DNA of 5,595 nucleotides, taken from Nitrososphaeria archaeon. GTDB lineage: Archaea > Thermoproteota > Nitrososphaeria > Nitrososphaerales > Nitrososphaeraceae. Made by a program: the position numbers and the translations under genes. Below are positions 1 through 5,595 of this stretch, one piece after another; positions within the stretch are counted from its first letter, which is position 1; each line of letters starts with the position of its first letter. The notes below the pieces were generated by a model. It was not told the DNA's origin and ran no database searches. It saw only the letters and a list, made by a program, of their open reading frames with translations. The DNA is taken from assembly GCA_021324715.1 (NCBI GenBank), contig JAJPIN010000233.1, positions 1-5,595 of the forward strand, given 5' to 3'.

Positions 1-663
1 GATTGTGCCCCACAAGGATTGTGTGGATTCAAATATGATCACGGTGCGCATATTAGAAGAATAATGGAGCTTGGCTGTCTCAAAGGAAAGAACTACACTC
101 TGATAGGACCGCGAGGATATTGGCCTGGACCTGACTTGTATAAATGGATGGCTGATCAGGATTTCCAGTGGTTCACAATGCTTGATGTTGAAGAGCTAGG
201 TATTGACAAGATAGCAAAGGAGGCTGCGGACAGAGCAAATGATAACGTTGATGCAGTGTACATAAGCTGGGATATAGATACGTTTGATCCTGCATATGCT
301 CCTGGTACAGGAGAACCTGAACCAAATGGTTTGACATCACGGGAAGGTATGAGACTTATGCGGCTTCTTTCTACCTCATTTGATCCAGACAGATTTGCAT
401 TTGATTTGGTTGAAGTAGCTCCTAACTATGACGTAAGTGATGGTAATTCATACAATGGTGGTATCACCTCAGGTTTAGCAAACAGGCTGATTGTCGAACT
501 ATTGGCAGGATTGTCACTAACCAAGAAGGGCCTGACTCAAGGGAAACCTGTGAGACCAAATTTCTACAGGGGACTGGGCAATACCTATGACTTTGGAAAA
601 GGACCAAAGGCCAAAGTTCCAAAGAGACCTCCATTAACCTATGGAAAAGATGCCAAAAAATAA
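1..663 (+). CDS. Ureohydrolase (agmatinase/arginase superfamily), 5'-truncated
   Basis: This is the C-terminal 220 residues of a metal-dependent ureohydrolase, an enzyme class that hydrolyses a guanidino group to urea plus an amine. The reading frame is open from base 1, so the gene starts outside the window; the TTG at 19 is internal. Visible family motifs are the HGxxxRR segment (residues 14-20 of the visible part) and SWDIDTFDPAYAPGTG (residues 89-104). In the latter, Asp91 and Asp93 match the paired metal-ligand aspartates of the SxDxDxxDPxxAPGTGxP signature. The late VEVAP segment carries the conserved Glu138. The upstream GGDH and DxHxD metal motifs lie outside the window. About 50 residues follow the usual end of the domain, a basic, proline-rich extension that is long for a simple agmatinase. 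The substrate cannot be fixed: agmatine is the default annotation, while guanidine or another guanidino compound is possible. The urease genes downstream make urea release metabolically sensible. The superfamily is sure, the substrate is not. Confidence 0.9.
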   Translation, partial: DCAPQGLCGFKYDHGAHIRRIMELGCLKGKNYTLIGPRGYWPGPDLYKWMADQDFQWFTMLDVEELGIDKIAKEAADRANDNVDAVYISWDIDTFDPAYAPGTGEPEPNGLTSREGMRLMRLLSTSFDPDRFAFDLVEVAPNYDVSDGNSYNGGITSGLANRLIVELLAGLSLTKKGLTQGKPVRPNFYRGLGNTYDFGKGPKAKVPKRPPLTYGKDAKK

Positions 664-666
664 TTA

Positions 667-823
667 ATGGATATGTTATAGTATTCTGATAGACGTTACA
701 GTTACTGTTCAGGGAGAATCCGATACATCTCCTTTCACAAGGGGTTATCAGTTTTACAGTAAGACAGACTATATTATTCTTTCAAATTCAATCAAGGATA
801 TAAATAATAAATTAGCAAGAAAA
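667..823 (+). pseudogene. Probable frameshifted 5' part of the 824-1075 gene
   Basis: The frame used by the 824-1075 gene is open back to 668, just after a TAA at 665-667. Translated, this stretch includes VTVTVQGESDTSPFTRGYQF and then SKTDYIILSNSIKDINNKLA, which reads naturally into the downstream protein. It contains no ATG or GTG in that frame. An ATG at 667, with a second at 673, sits only three bases after the ureohydrolase stop, the spacing expected of an operon partner, but in its own frame it meets TAG at 679. Removing one base between about 674 and 678 would join the ATG to the long frame and give a protein of about 136 residues. This could be a real inactivating indel, a sequencing error, or a non-standard start such as ATT or CTG at 683-688. 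Confidence 0.45.
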
Positions 824-1075
824 TTGAAGATTAACATTAACGAGACCTTATACATTTATCTTAAATATGTCATTGATCATTTGCGCTCGAATAGGAATAA
901 TAGAAGTGAAATAAAAAAAAATATTCCAAGACTCCTGAAACCAGATCAGGTTATGATTGGCGTGCCAGAAAGCCTCAGAAAGATTGTTTTCAACATTAAA
1001 CTTGAGAGGACACAAAGATTGCGTTTAACAATAATGGAACCTATTCCAACTACAAGCTATGTTCTTGCTCCATAG
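824..1075 (+). CDS. Unrecognised small protein, probably 5'-incomplete as called
   Basis: An 83-residue protein reads from TTG at 824 to TAG at 1073-1075. I do not recognise its family. It has no signal peptide or membrane segment. The first third looks helical and basic, the middle holds the segment PDQVMIGVPESLRKI, and the end is MEPIPTTSYVLAP, which looks like a folded domain rather than random translation. The TTG start is doubtful: there is no clear ribosome binding site, and the same frame is open for another 156 bases upstream with equally protein-like content, although it has no ATG or GTG there. An A/T-rich TATA-like stretch (ATATAAATA, 798-806) lies 18-26 bases before the TTG, so a short leaderless form cannot be excluded. 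It follows the ureohydrolase on the same strand and converges on the thermosome gene. Confidence 0.5.
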   Translation: MKININETLYIYLKYVIDHLRSNRNNRSEIKKNIPRLLKPDQVMIGVPESLRKIVFNIKLERTQRLRLTIMEPIPTTSYVLAP

Positions 1076-1130
1076 TCTAAAGGGAATGTAATTAATGTCA
1101 TGCCAAATATCCAATATGTAGTATAATCTG

Positions 1131-1149
1131 GACATGTCTAGACATTTTT
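1131..1149 (+). terminator. Palindrome followed by a T-run, possible terminator
   Basis: ATGTCTAGACAT (1134-1145) is a perfect 12-base palindrome. It overlaps a second palindrome, GACATGTC (1131-1138), and runs into five T residues (1145-1149). It lies about 58 bases after the stop of the upstream + strand gene. T-tracts are the main archaeal termination signal, so this fits a terminator for the left transcript. The GACAT half-sites repeat ten bases apart, about one helical turn, so a protein-binding site is an alternative. Confidence 0.35.
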
Positions 1150-1151
1150 CA

Positions 1152-1248
1152 TGTTGTAACGGTCCTAAATACAACACGATCTGCTTTCAATCGATGTTAT
1201 ATTTACAATAATTATTATAGCTACGACACCTGTCGACTTGTATTTAGG
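1152..1248. repeat. Nested inverted repeats in the convergent intergenic region
   Basis: CCTAAATACAA (1164-1174) is exactly complementary to TTGTATTTAGG (1238-1248), an 11-base inverted repeat with a 63-base spacer; the right arm abuts the last base of the thermosome gene. The left arm overlaps a tighter hairpin, TGTTGTA (1152-1158) with TACAACA (1170-1176), 7 pairs and an 11-base loop. The two pairings are mutually exclusive. A third small hairpin, CGAC-ACCT-GTCG (1224-1235), sits inside the spacer. The position, between convergent genes, suggests transcript 3'-end formation for the thermosome mRNA. The role is inferred; the repeats are seen directly. Confidence 0.4.
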
Positions 1249-2997
1249 TCAGTAATAGTGATGCATAGGTCTCTGTTGTTTTCCTAACCTATCAAAGTGA
1301 TCATGTGGTTTATTTCCTCCCTTATGAGAATGTGTAGTACCATCTATATGGGTATGAGTGTGTCCATGGATGTTAATTGGTTTTTTCATAAGTACGTCAT
1401 CTACTCGCATAAGCAAAATAATGACCTCTGTTGCAGTAATAAGGATCTGTTCCTTTACTATTTGCGGCTCCATGACATGTAAATCCATCATATTGTCTAT
1501 TCTTCTTTCAACTGCATTAATTCCGTACCAGTCATGATGGTTGTTGTATTGATATTCTCTTTTCCATATTCTCTTCTTCATTATCTGTATTTGTGAATGG
1601 ACTTTTTCCCTCAGATGGGTCCCTATATCCATAGTATTCATTCCAGCATTTTTGGCAATTGTTAGTGGGATCACCTCGAGGGCTTCTGCAAATTTTTGGA
1701 TTACAATTTGTTCCCTACCAGTATATCTATACGAACGGTCCTTAATTAACTGGGCAATGAATAGCTCTACCGCACCGCCTCCAGGTACAATCTTCGGTTC
1801 AGTAATAAAGTTTCTCAGTACATAGATACAATCAAGAACAGAACGATGAAATTCATCAAGGATCTTCTTCGAATTAGCACGTAATAGAAAAGTAATTGAT
1901 TTTGGATTCCTACAACCATTAACGAAAACCATTTTGTCATCACCGACCATCTTTTCGTACACCTTTGCAGCATATCCGATATCAGTACTGCTTATCGTAT
2001 CAAAATCTCTCACAACTTTGGCTCCTGTAGCTTTTGCCAACCATAATAAGTCATTTTCTTTAACTCTTTTAACAGTTAAAATCCTATTCTTGGCAAAATG
2101 GTTCAATGCAAGAGGATCAATGCCTCCGCGAGAAAAAATCACATTAGCACCAGATTTGGTTACAAATTGAATCTTTTGAAGTAGGTTACTAGTTTTAATA
2201 TCAAGGAATTGTTTAACTTGAGTAGGAGCAGAAATTCTAATTTCTGCATCAGTTTTAGTTCGTTCATCTTGAATGTCATTGTCAAGGAGTAAAATCTGTG
2301 CGTTTTCTATAACTCTAGGCATCGACGATTCATCTATTGTTTTGTCTATTACAGTTCCTTCGATAAGCTGAATTTCAGAACAATTTCCTATTTTTTCTTC
2401 AATTTTAATATCATCCACATCCAGATAGTTTTTTGAGAAATTGGCAATCCTACATACTCCCTCAACTACAAGACTGGGAATTTCAATCTCTTCAGTAAAG
2501 TGAGAAACTGCTTTCGATCCCAAACAAGTATCAACAAGATATTTCATTATTCTTCTGTCATAATTTGTTGATTCCCTAGCAACTTTCCTGATAATTTCAA
2601 TTGCCATCTGCAACGCATCATGATAACCATCTGAAATTAGTGCCGGAGAAATACCCATTTCCAATAAACCTTGCGCTTTTTCAACTAGTGCTCCTGCAAA
2701 GACGACAACAGAGGTAGTACCGTCTCCGACAGTGTTATCCACAGTATTTGAGGCTTCAATTATTACTTTCGCAGCTGGGTGTTCAACGTCAACTTTTCTT
2801 AGAAAGGTTGCACCATCTTTAGTAACAGTCACTTCACCAAGAATATCAATAAACATTTTTTCTAATCCCCGGGGACCAAGAAAACCTTTCACAAGATCAC
2901 CAATCAATCTTGCAGCAAGAAGATTATACCTCATGGCCTCAGTGCCATAAGTTCTCTTTACCCCATTACCAAATAACTGCGTATTTTTACTCTCCAT
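1249..2997 (-). CDS. Thermosome (group II chaperonin) subunit with His-rich tail
   Basis: A 582-residue cytosolic ATP-dependent chaperonin subunit that would assemble into double-ring complexes folding proteins. Family motifs are in order: VKRTYG (13-18), GPRGLEKM (41-48), KDGATFL around Asp61, DVEHPAAK (70-77), the nucleotide loop GDGTT (91-95), an apical domain of normal spacing including SGANVIF (282-288), the probable catalytic Asp389 in SVLDC, PGGGAVE (405-411) and the closing NAGMNTMDIG and WYGINAVE segments. ATP-site residues are retained, so it is probably an active ATPase. It is divergent: the usual R-G-G-T after the intermediate-domain strand is RANS (373-376), and Lys60 replaces the usual Asn before Asp61. 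Instead of the Gly/Met-rich tail common in archaeal thermosomes, residues 542-582 carry ten histidines, as in HGHTHTH and HSH. The ATG at 2995-2997 is chosen because it gives the expected N-terminus. The gene is divergent from ureABC with a 73-base gap, and is likely a specialised paralogue, although paralogy cannot be tested here. Confidence 0.95.
   Translation of the reverse strand: MESKNTQLFGNGVKRTYGTEAMRYNLLAARLIGDLVKGFLGPRGLEKMFIDILGEVTVTKDGATFLRKVDVEHPAAKVIIEASNTVDNTVGDGTTSVVVFAGALVEKAQGLLEMGISPALISDGYHDALQMAIEIIRKVARESTNYDRRIMKYLVDTCLGSKAVSHFTEEIEIPSLVVEGVCRIANFSKNYLDVDDIKIEEKIGNCSEIQLIEGTVIDKTIDESSMPRVIENAQILLLDNDIQDERTKTDAEIRISAPTQVKQFLDIKTSNLLQKIQFVTKSGANVIFSRGGIDPLALNHFAKNRILTVKRVKENDLLWLAKATGAKVVRDFDTISSTDIGYAAKVYEKMVGDDKMVFVNGCRNPKSITFLLRANSKKILDEFHRSVLDCIYVLRNFITEPKIVPGGGAVELFIAQLIKDRSYRYTGREQIVIQKFAEALEVIPLTIAKNAGMNTMDIGTHLREKVHSQIQIMKKRIWKREYQYNNHHDWYGINAVERRIDNMMDLHVMEPQIVKEQILITATEVIILLMRVDDVLMKKPINIHGHTHTHIDGTTHSHKGGNKPHDHFDRLGKQQRPMHHYY
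1252..1374 (-). other. Histidine-rich C-terminal tail of the thermosome subunit
   Basis: Residues 542-582 contain histidines at 544, 546, 548, 550, 556, 558, 565, 567, 579 and 580, mostly in alternating H-x-H spacing, with Asp, Gly and Lys between and a final MHHYY. Such spacing is typical of nickel- or zinc-binding tails, for example in UreE, HypB, SlyD and mycobacterial GroEL1. Chaperonin C-termini project into the ring cavity at the equatorial level, so in an assembled ring the tails would cluster many histidines. Metal binding is inferred from composition, not shown. Confidence 0.8.
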
Positions 2998-3070
2998 GAA
3001 AATTTAACTCGAATTGTTAAATTGAGATCAATTATAAATATATGACTTTATAATAAATTTTGAACTTAAA
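2998..3070. promoter_or_regulatory. Divergent promoter region between the thermosome gene and ureA
   Basis: This 73-base AT-rich gap must hold the starts of both transcripts. TTATAAATATAT (3032-3043) can be read as a TATA box on either strand. Using about 26 bases to the start site, it would start ureA mRNA near 3062-3065, leaving a leader of under 10 bases. It would start thermosome mRNA near 3010-3014, with a leader of about 15 bases. A second TATA-like run, TTTATAATAA (3047-3056), could serve the thermosome direction. No ribosome binding site is seen before either gene. A shared TATA element would make the two directions compete for factor binding; this is inference. Confidence 0.55.
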
Positions 3071-3373
3071 TTGTTTCTATCCCCTCGAGATATTGACAAA
3101 TTATACATTTTTATGAGCGCAGAGGTCGCACGAAAAAGAAGAATAAGAGGTCTAAAACTGAATTATTCTGAATCGGTTGCGCTAATAGCAGATCACATTC
3201 TTGAAGGTGCACGAGATGGCAAGTCGGTTTCTGAACTTATGAATTCCGGAAGACATGTGTTACAAAAGGATGATGTATTGCCCGGAGTACCCGAATTAGT
3301 ACAAAGTGTCCAAGTAGAAGCAACTTTTGATGATGGTACCAAACTAGTAACCGTTCACGATCCTATTATTTGA
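3071..3373 (+). CDS. ureA: Urease gamma subunit
   Basis: A 100-residue structural subunit of cytosolic urease, which hydrolyses urea to ammonia and carbamate. Gamma packs against the catalytic alpha subunit and does not hold the nickel. The whole length matches the family: LSPRDIDKLYIF (3-14), ARKRRIRGLKLNYSE (20-34), ILEGARDGKSVSELM (44-58), VLPGVPELVQSVQVEATF (70-87) and TVHDPI (93-98). The start is TTG at 3071. No ATG or GTG lies between it and the in-frame TAA at 3035, and the first internal ATG (residue 15) would remove a conserved segment. It is the first gene of a ureA-ureB-ureC operon read from the divergent promoter region, with 19 bases to ureB. Length and sequence are ordinary for a free-standing gamma subunit, unlike the fused gamma-beta form of Helicobacter. 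Confidence 0.96.
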   Translation: MFLSPRDIDKLYIFMSAEVARKRRIRGLKLNYSESVALIADHILEGARDGKSVSELMNSGRHVLQKDDVLPGVPELVQSVQVEATFDDGTKLVTVHDPII

Positions 3374-3392
3374 TTAATGGAGCCTGAGAAAT

Positions 3393-3761
3393 ATGATTCC
3401 TGGTGAATACTTTTTGTCGAAGAATCCAATATTGGCTAATGTAGGTAAAAAAACGATAAAAATTAATGTAAAAAACACAGGGGACAGACCAATTCAAGTA
3501 GGCTCCCACACACACTTTTTCGAAACAAACAAAGTGTTATTATTTCAGAGGGGTAAGACATTCGGATTTCATCTAAACATTCCCTCAGGAACATCGCTAC
3601 GATTTGAACCGGGTGATTCAAGAATAGTAGAGTTAACAGAATTTGGTGGAAAAAAAATTGTTTTTGGTTTTAATAGTCTTGTTAACGGTAAATTAACCAA
3701 TAAACAAAAGGAAATATCCATTTTGAAGTTGAAGCAAGATGGTTTTATGGAAGAAAAATAG
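3393..3761 (+). CDS. ureB: Urease beta subunit
   Basis: A 122-residue urease beta subunit, which folds as a beta-sandwich and stabilises the gamma-alpha assembly. Recognisable segments are GEYFL near the N-terminus, NTGDRPIQVGSHTHFFETN (28-46) and IPSGTSLRFEPGDSR (63-77), followed by VELTEFGGKK and the VFGFNSLVNG segment before a short charged tail. Length is normal for a separate beta subunit. The ATG at 3393 is preceded by GGAG at 3379-3382, a well-spaced ribosome binding site inside the short gap after ureA. The ATG at 3377 is in another frame and is not used. One local departure is FQR where many relatives have FDR, with GFHL following instead of a typical GxRL; both are conservative enough not to suggest loss of function. 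The gene ends two bases before the ureC start, so translation of the two is probably coupled. Confidence 0.96.
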   Translation: MIPGEYFLSKNPILANVGKKTIKINVKNTGDRPIQVGSHTHFFETNKVLLFQRGKTFGFHLNIPSGTSLRFEPGDSRIVELTEFGGKKIVFGFNSLVNGKLTNKQKEISILKLKQDGFMEEK

Positions 3762-3763
3762 AT

Positions 3764-5482
3764 ATGGTTCTTAAAATTCCTAGGAGACAATATGTTGAAT
3801 TATACGGACCAACAAAAGGAGACAGAATCAGACTAGGAGACACTGATCTTATAGTAGAGATTGAAAAAGATCTAATAACATATGGAGACGAACTAGTTTT
3901 TGGAGGAGGCAAGAGTGTTCGAGATGGGATGGGACAGGCAAGTGGAATAACTAGCAAACATTCCCTAGATCTTGTGATTACAAATACTATCCTAATGGAT
4001 CCATTAATGGGTATTATCAAGACAGATATCGGTATCAAAAATGGTTTGATTTTGGGAATAGGTAAGGCTGGAAATCCCAATGTGATGGATGGAGTATCCA
4101 ATGGCATGATTGTCTCTTCAAGTACCGAAGTTATTTCAGGAGAACACACTATTTGCACTCCGGGAACGATTGATACTCATATACATTTTATTTCACCTCA
4201 ACAAATAGTAGAAGCGATATGCAGTGGGACTACCACAATGATAGGCGGTGGCACTGGTCCTTCGGAAGGTACTAAGGCAACAACTTGTAGCCCCGGGCCC
4301 TGGAATATTCATAGAATGTTAGAATCTTTGGACGAATTTCCACTAAATTTTGGATTACTGGGGAAAGGAAATGACTCACTTGAACCTTCACTCCTAGAAC
4401 AAATTAATGAAGGGGCTTGTGGTCTGAAGCTACACGAAGACTGGGGATCAACTCCAGCTACTATTGATGCAGCATTAAAGGTTGCTGACAAAACTGATAC
4501 GCAGATAGCAATTCATACTGACACCCTAAATGAATGTGGATATGTAGATGATACAATAAAAGCAATCTCAGGCAGAACGATTCATACGTATCATACTGAA
4601 GGAGCTGGTGGAGGACATGCCCCGGATATACTAAAAATTGCCGGCGAAGTTAATGTACTGCCTTCATCAACGAATCCAACAAGACCGTTTACTGAAAACA
4701 CTCTCGAAGAACACCTTGATATGATGATGGTCTGTCATCATCTGAATCCTTCAATACCAGAGGATGTTGCATTTGCTGAATCAAGAATACGAGCTGAAAC
4801 TATTGCCGCAGAAGATGTACTGCACGATCTAGGCGCTCTTAGTATGTATTCGTCTGATAGTCAAGCTATGGGCAGAGTAGGTGAAGTAACAACGAGGGCC
4901 TGGCAAACCGCAGATAAAATGAAAAAGATGTCGGGAAGATTAAAACAAGAGAAAGGTAATAATGACAATCTACGTGTTAAGAGATACCTAGCAAAGCTTA
5001 ACATAAATCCTGCAATAACACATGGAATTTCAGAGTACGTAGGCTCACTTCAAGCAGGGAAAATAGCAGACATTGTAATTTGGACGCCACAATTTTTTGG
5101 CATAAAACCCAAGCTCATTATTAAAGGTGGATTTATCGCATATTCTCTCATGGGAGATCCAAACGCATCGATTCCAACTCCAGAGCCTGTCTATTATCGA
5201 CCAATGTTTGGAGCCATGGGTAAGGCTAAATATTCTACATCAGTAACATTTACTTCAAAAAGCGCGATAAGAAATGGTCTTCAAAAGAAATTAAATCTAA
5301 AGAAAAAGCTTTTACCAGTAAAAAACTGTCGTAATATATCCAAGAAAAATATGATATACAATAATCTGATACCTAAGATAGAAATCGATCCAGAAACGTA
5401 TGTTGTTAAAGTAAATGGAAGCATAGCGACTACCGAGGCAGCAAAAAAGCTATCGTTGTCACGATTGTACAATCTGTTTTAA
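3764..5482 (+). CDS. ureC: Urease alpha (catalytic) subunit
   Basis: A 572-residue nickel amidohydrolase carrying the urease active site, full length for the family. All metal and catalytic residues are present, matched to Klebsiella urease with an offset of five. Nickel ligands are His139 and His141 (TPGTIDTHIHF), the carbamylated Lys222 (GLKLHEDWG), His251 (AIHTD), His277 (HTEGAGGGHAPD) and Asp365 (SSDSQAMGRVGE). His224 matches the substrate-contacting His219. Cys324 and His325 (MVCHHL) match the flap Cys319 and catalytic His320. N-terminal YGPTKGDRIRLGDTDL (14-29) and later GDPNASIPTPEPVYYRPM (464-481) also match. The region 498-528 is lysine-rich but stays collinear with the family. ATG 3764 follows ureB by two bases. 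No accessory gene is recognisable before the window ends, so the factors needed to carbamylate the lysine and insert nickel must be encoded beyond it. The enzyme is probably active. Confidence 0.98.
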   Translation: MVLKIPRRQYVELYGPTKGDRIRLGDTDLIVEIEKDLITYGDELVFGGGKSVRDGMGQASGITSKHSLDLVITNTILMDPLMGIIKTDIGIKNGLILGIGKAGNPNVMDGVSNGMIVSSSTEVISGEHTICTPGTIDTHIHFISPQQIVEAICSGTTTMIGGGTGPSEGTKATTCSPGPWNIHRMLESLDEFPLNFGLLGKGNDSLEPSLLEQINEGACGLKLHEDWGSTPATIDAALKVADKTDTQIAIHTDTLNECGYVDDTIKAISGRTIHTYHTEGAGGGHAPDILKIAGEVNVLPSSTNPTRPFTENTLEEHLDMMMVCHHLNPSIPEDVAFAESRIRAETIAAEDVLHDLGALSMYSSDSQAMGRVGEVTTRAWQTADKMKKMSGRLKQEKGNNDNLRVKRYLAKLNINPAITHGISEYVGSLQAGKIADIVIWTPQFFGIKPKLIIKGGFIAYSLMGDPNASIPTPEPVYYRPMFGAMGKAKYSTSVTFTSKSAIRNGLQKKLNLKKKLLPVKNCRNISKKNMIYNNLIPKIEIDPETYVVKVNGSIATTEAAKKLSLSRLYNLF

Positions 5483-5512
5483 TATTTCAAACCGTCAATC
5501 AAAATCATAATG

Positions 5513-5524
5513 CTTATATATTTT
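5513..5524 (+). promoter_or_regulatory. TATA box of a leaderless promoter
   Basis: CTTATATATTTT contains the core TTATATAT at 5514-5521, which is -29 to -22 relative to the A of the ATG at 5543. This is the expected archaeal distance from TATA box to transcription start, so the mRNA would begin at or next to the start codon without a leader. It also implies that the gene after ureC is transcribed from its own promoter and not only by read-through. Confidence 0.65.
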
Positions 5525-5542
5525 GCAAATACATTTTGATTT

Positions 5543-5595
5543 ATGAATCCCGTTCTCACAGAAAAAGAAGTAGAAACAGCAGCAAAAAAAGCGAC
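5543..5595 (+). CDS. Start of an unidentified gene, 3'-truncated
   Basis: Only 17 codons are visible, giving MNPVLTEKEVETAAKKA, before the window ends in mid-codon. The sequence is charged and probably helical, with no sign of a signal peptide or membrane segment so far. The start is supported by a well-placed TATA box and the lack of an upstream ribosome binding site, which fits a leaderless transcript. It lies 60 bases after ureC on the same strand. It could be a urease accessory gene, a transporter or something unrelated; the visible part is too short to decide. Confidence 0.55.
   Translation, partial: MNPVLTEKEVETAAKKA

Noticed and set aside
19..663. TTG at 19 as the true start of the ureohydrolase
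   Set aside because: The frame is open to base 1, and the protein beginning there lacks the family's essential N-terminal metal motifs. The gene simply enters from the left edge.
1076..1248. A tRNA or other structured RNA gene in the convergent gap
   Set aside because: No cloverleaf arms, TψC-like sequence or CCA-adjacent stem can be traced; the structure seen is limited to simple inverted repeats.
1252..1374. His-rich tail as a sequencing artefact or read-through into non-coding DNA
   Set aside because: The frame is continuous from a conserved RVDDVLMKKP segment, the histidine spacing is regular, and the stop lies immediately before the intergenic inverted repeat.
1297..2950. Three + strand reading frames at 1297-1482, 1934-2170 and 2732-2950
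   Set aside because: They lie wholly inside the thermosome gene on the other strand, show no family features, and follow from its codon pattern.
3377..3392. ATG at 3377 as the ureB start
   Set aside because: It is in a different frame from the conserved beta-subunit sequence; the ATG at 3393 is in frame and has a well-placed GGAG.
3569..4491. Minus-strand reading frames at 3569-3790, 3745-4158 and 4309-4491
   Set aside because: They are antisense to conserved ureB and ureC coding sequence and have no recognisable protein features or promoter.
5281..5472. Minus-strand 63-residue frame with a hydrophobic, phenylalanine-rich end
   Set aside because: It is the complement of the lysine-rich part of ureC; AAA/AAG codons read backwards give Phe and Leu, which explains the hydrophobic look.

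Overview
The window looks like chromosomal DNA of an ammonia-oxidising archaeon of the Nitrososphaerales. It combines an archaeal group II chaperonin (thermosome) with a urease that has separate gamma, beta and alpha subunits. It also has TATA-box style promoters, including one placed for a leaderless transcript, and a urea-releasing ureohydrolase at the left edge. The AT-rich composition fits a low-GC lineage such as Nitrosocosmicus better than the higher-GC Nitrososphaera species. That placement is inferred from gene content and composition; no marker gene is present.

Layout, left to right. Positions 1-663 (+) hold the 3' part of an agmatinase/arginase-superfamily ureohydrolase, cut by the window edge. 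Three bases later an open frame begins that ends at 1075 (+) and encodes a small protein I do not recognise. Its only ordinary start is a TTG at 824, but 156 bases upstream are open in the same frame and read as protein, and an ATG at 667 lies one frame off, so the gene may carry a frameshift. Positions 1076-1248 are a convergent intergenic region with palindromes and inverted repeats that probably act in termination. Positions 1249-2997 (-) encode a divergent thermosome subunit with a histidine-rich C-terminal tail. A 73-base divergent promoter region follows, then ureA (3071-3373), ureB (3393-3761) and ureC (3764-5482), tightly packed on the + strand. A new gene starts at 5543 behind its own TATA box and runs off the right edge.

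How the genes may work together: the ureohydrolase would release urea from a guanidino compound such as agmatine or guanidine. UreABC would split urea into ammonia and carbon dioxide, and the ammonia could feed energy metabolism and assimilation. No urease accessory gene (ureD/H, E, F, G) is identifiable in the window. The His-rich chaperonin transcribed divergently from the nickel enzyme is the most unusual element; a link to nickel handling or urease folding is a hypothesis from its tail and position, not something the sequence proves.
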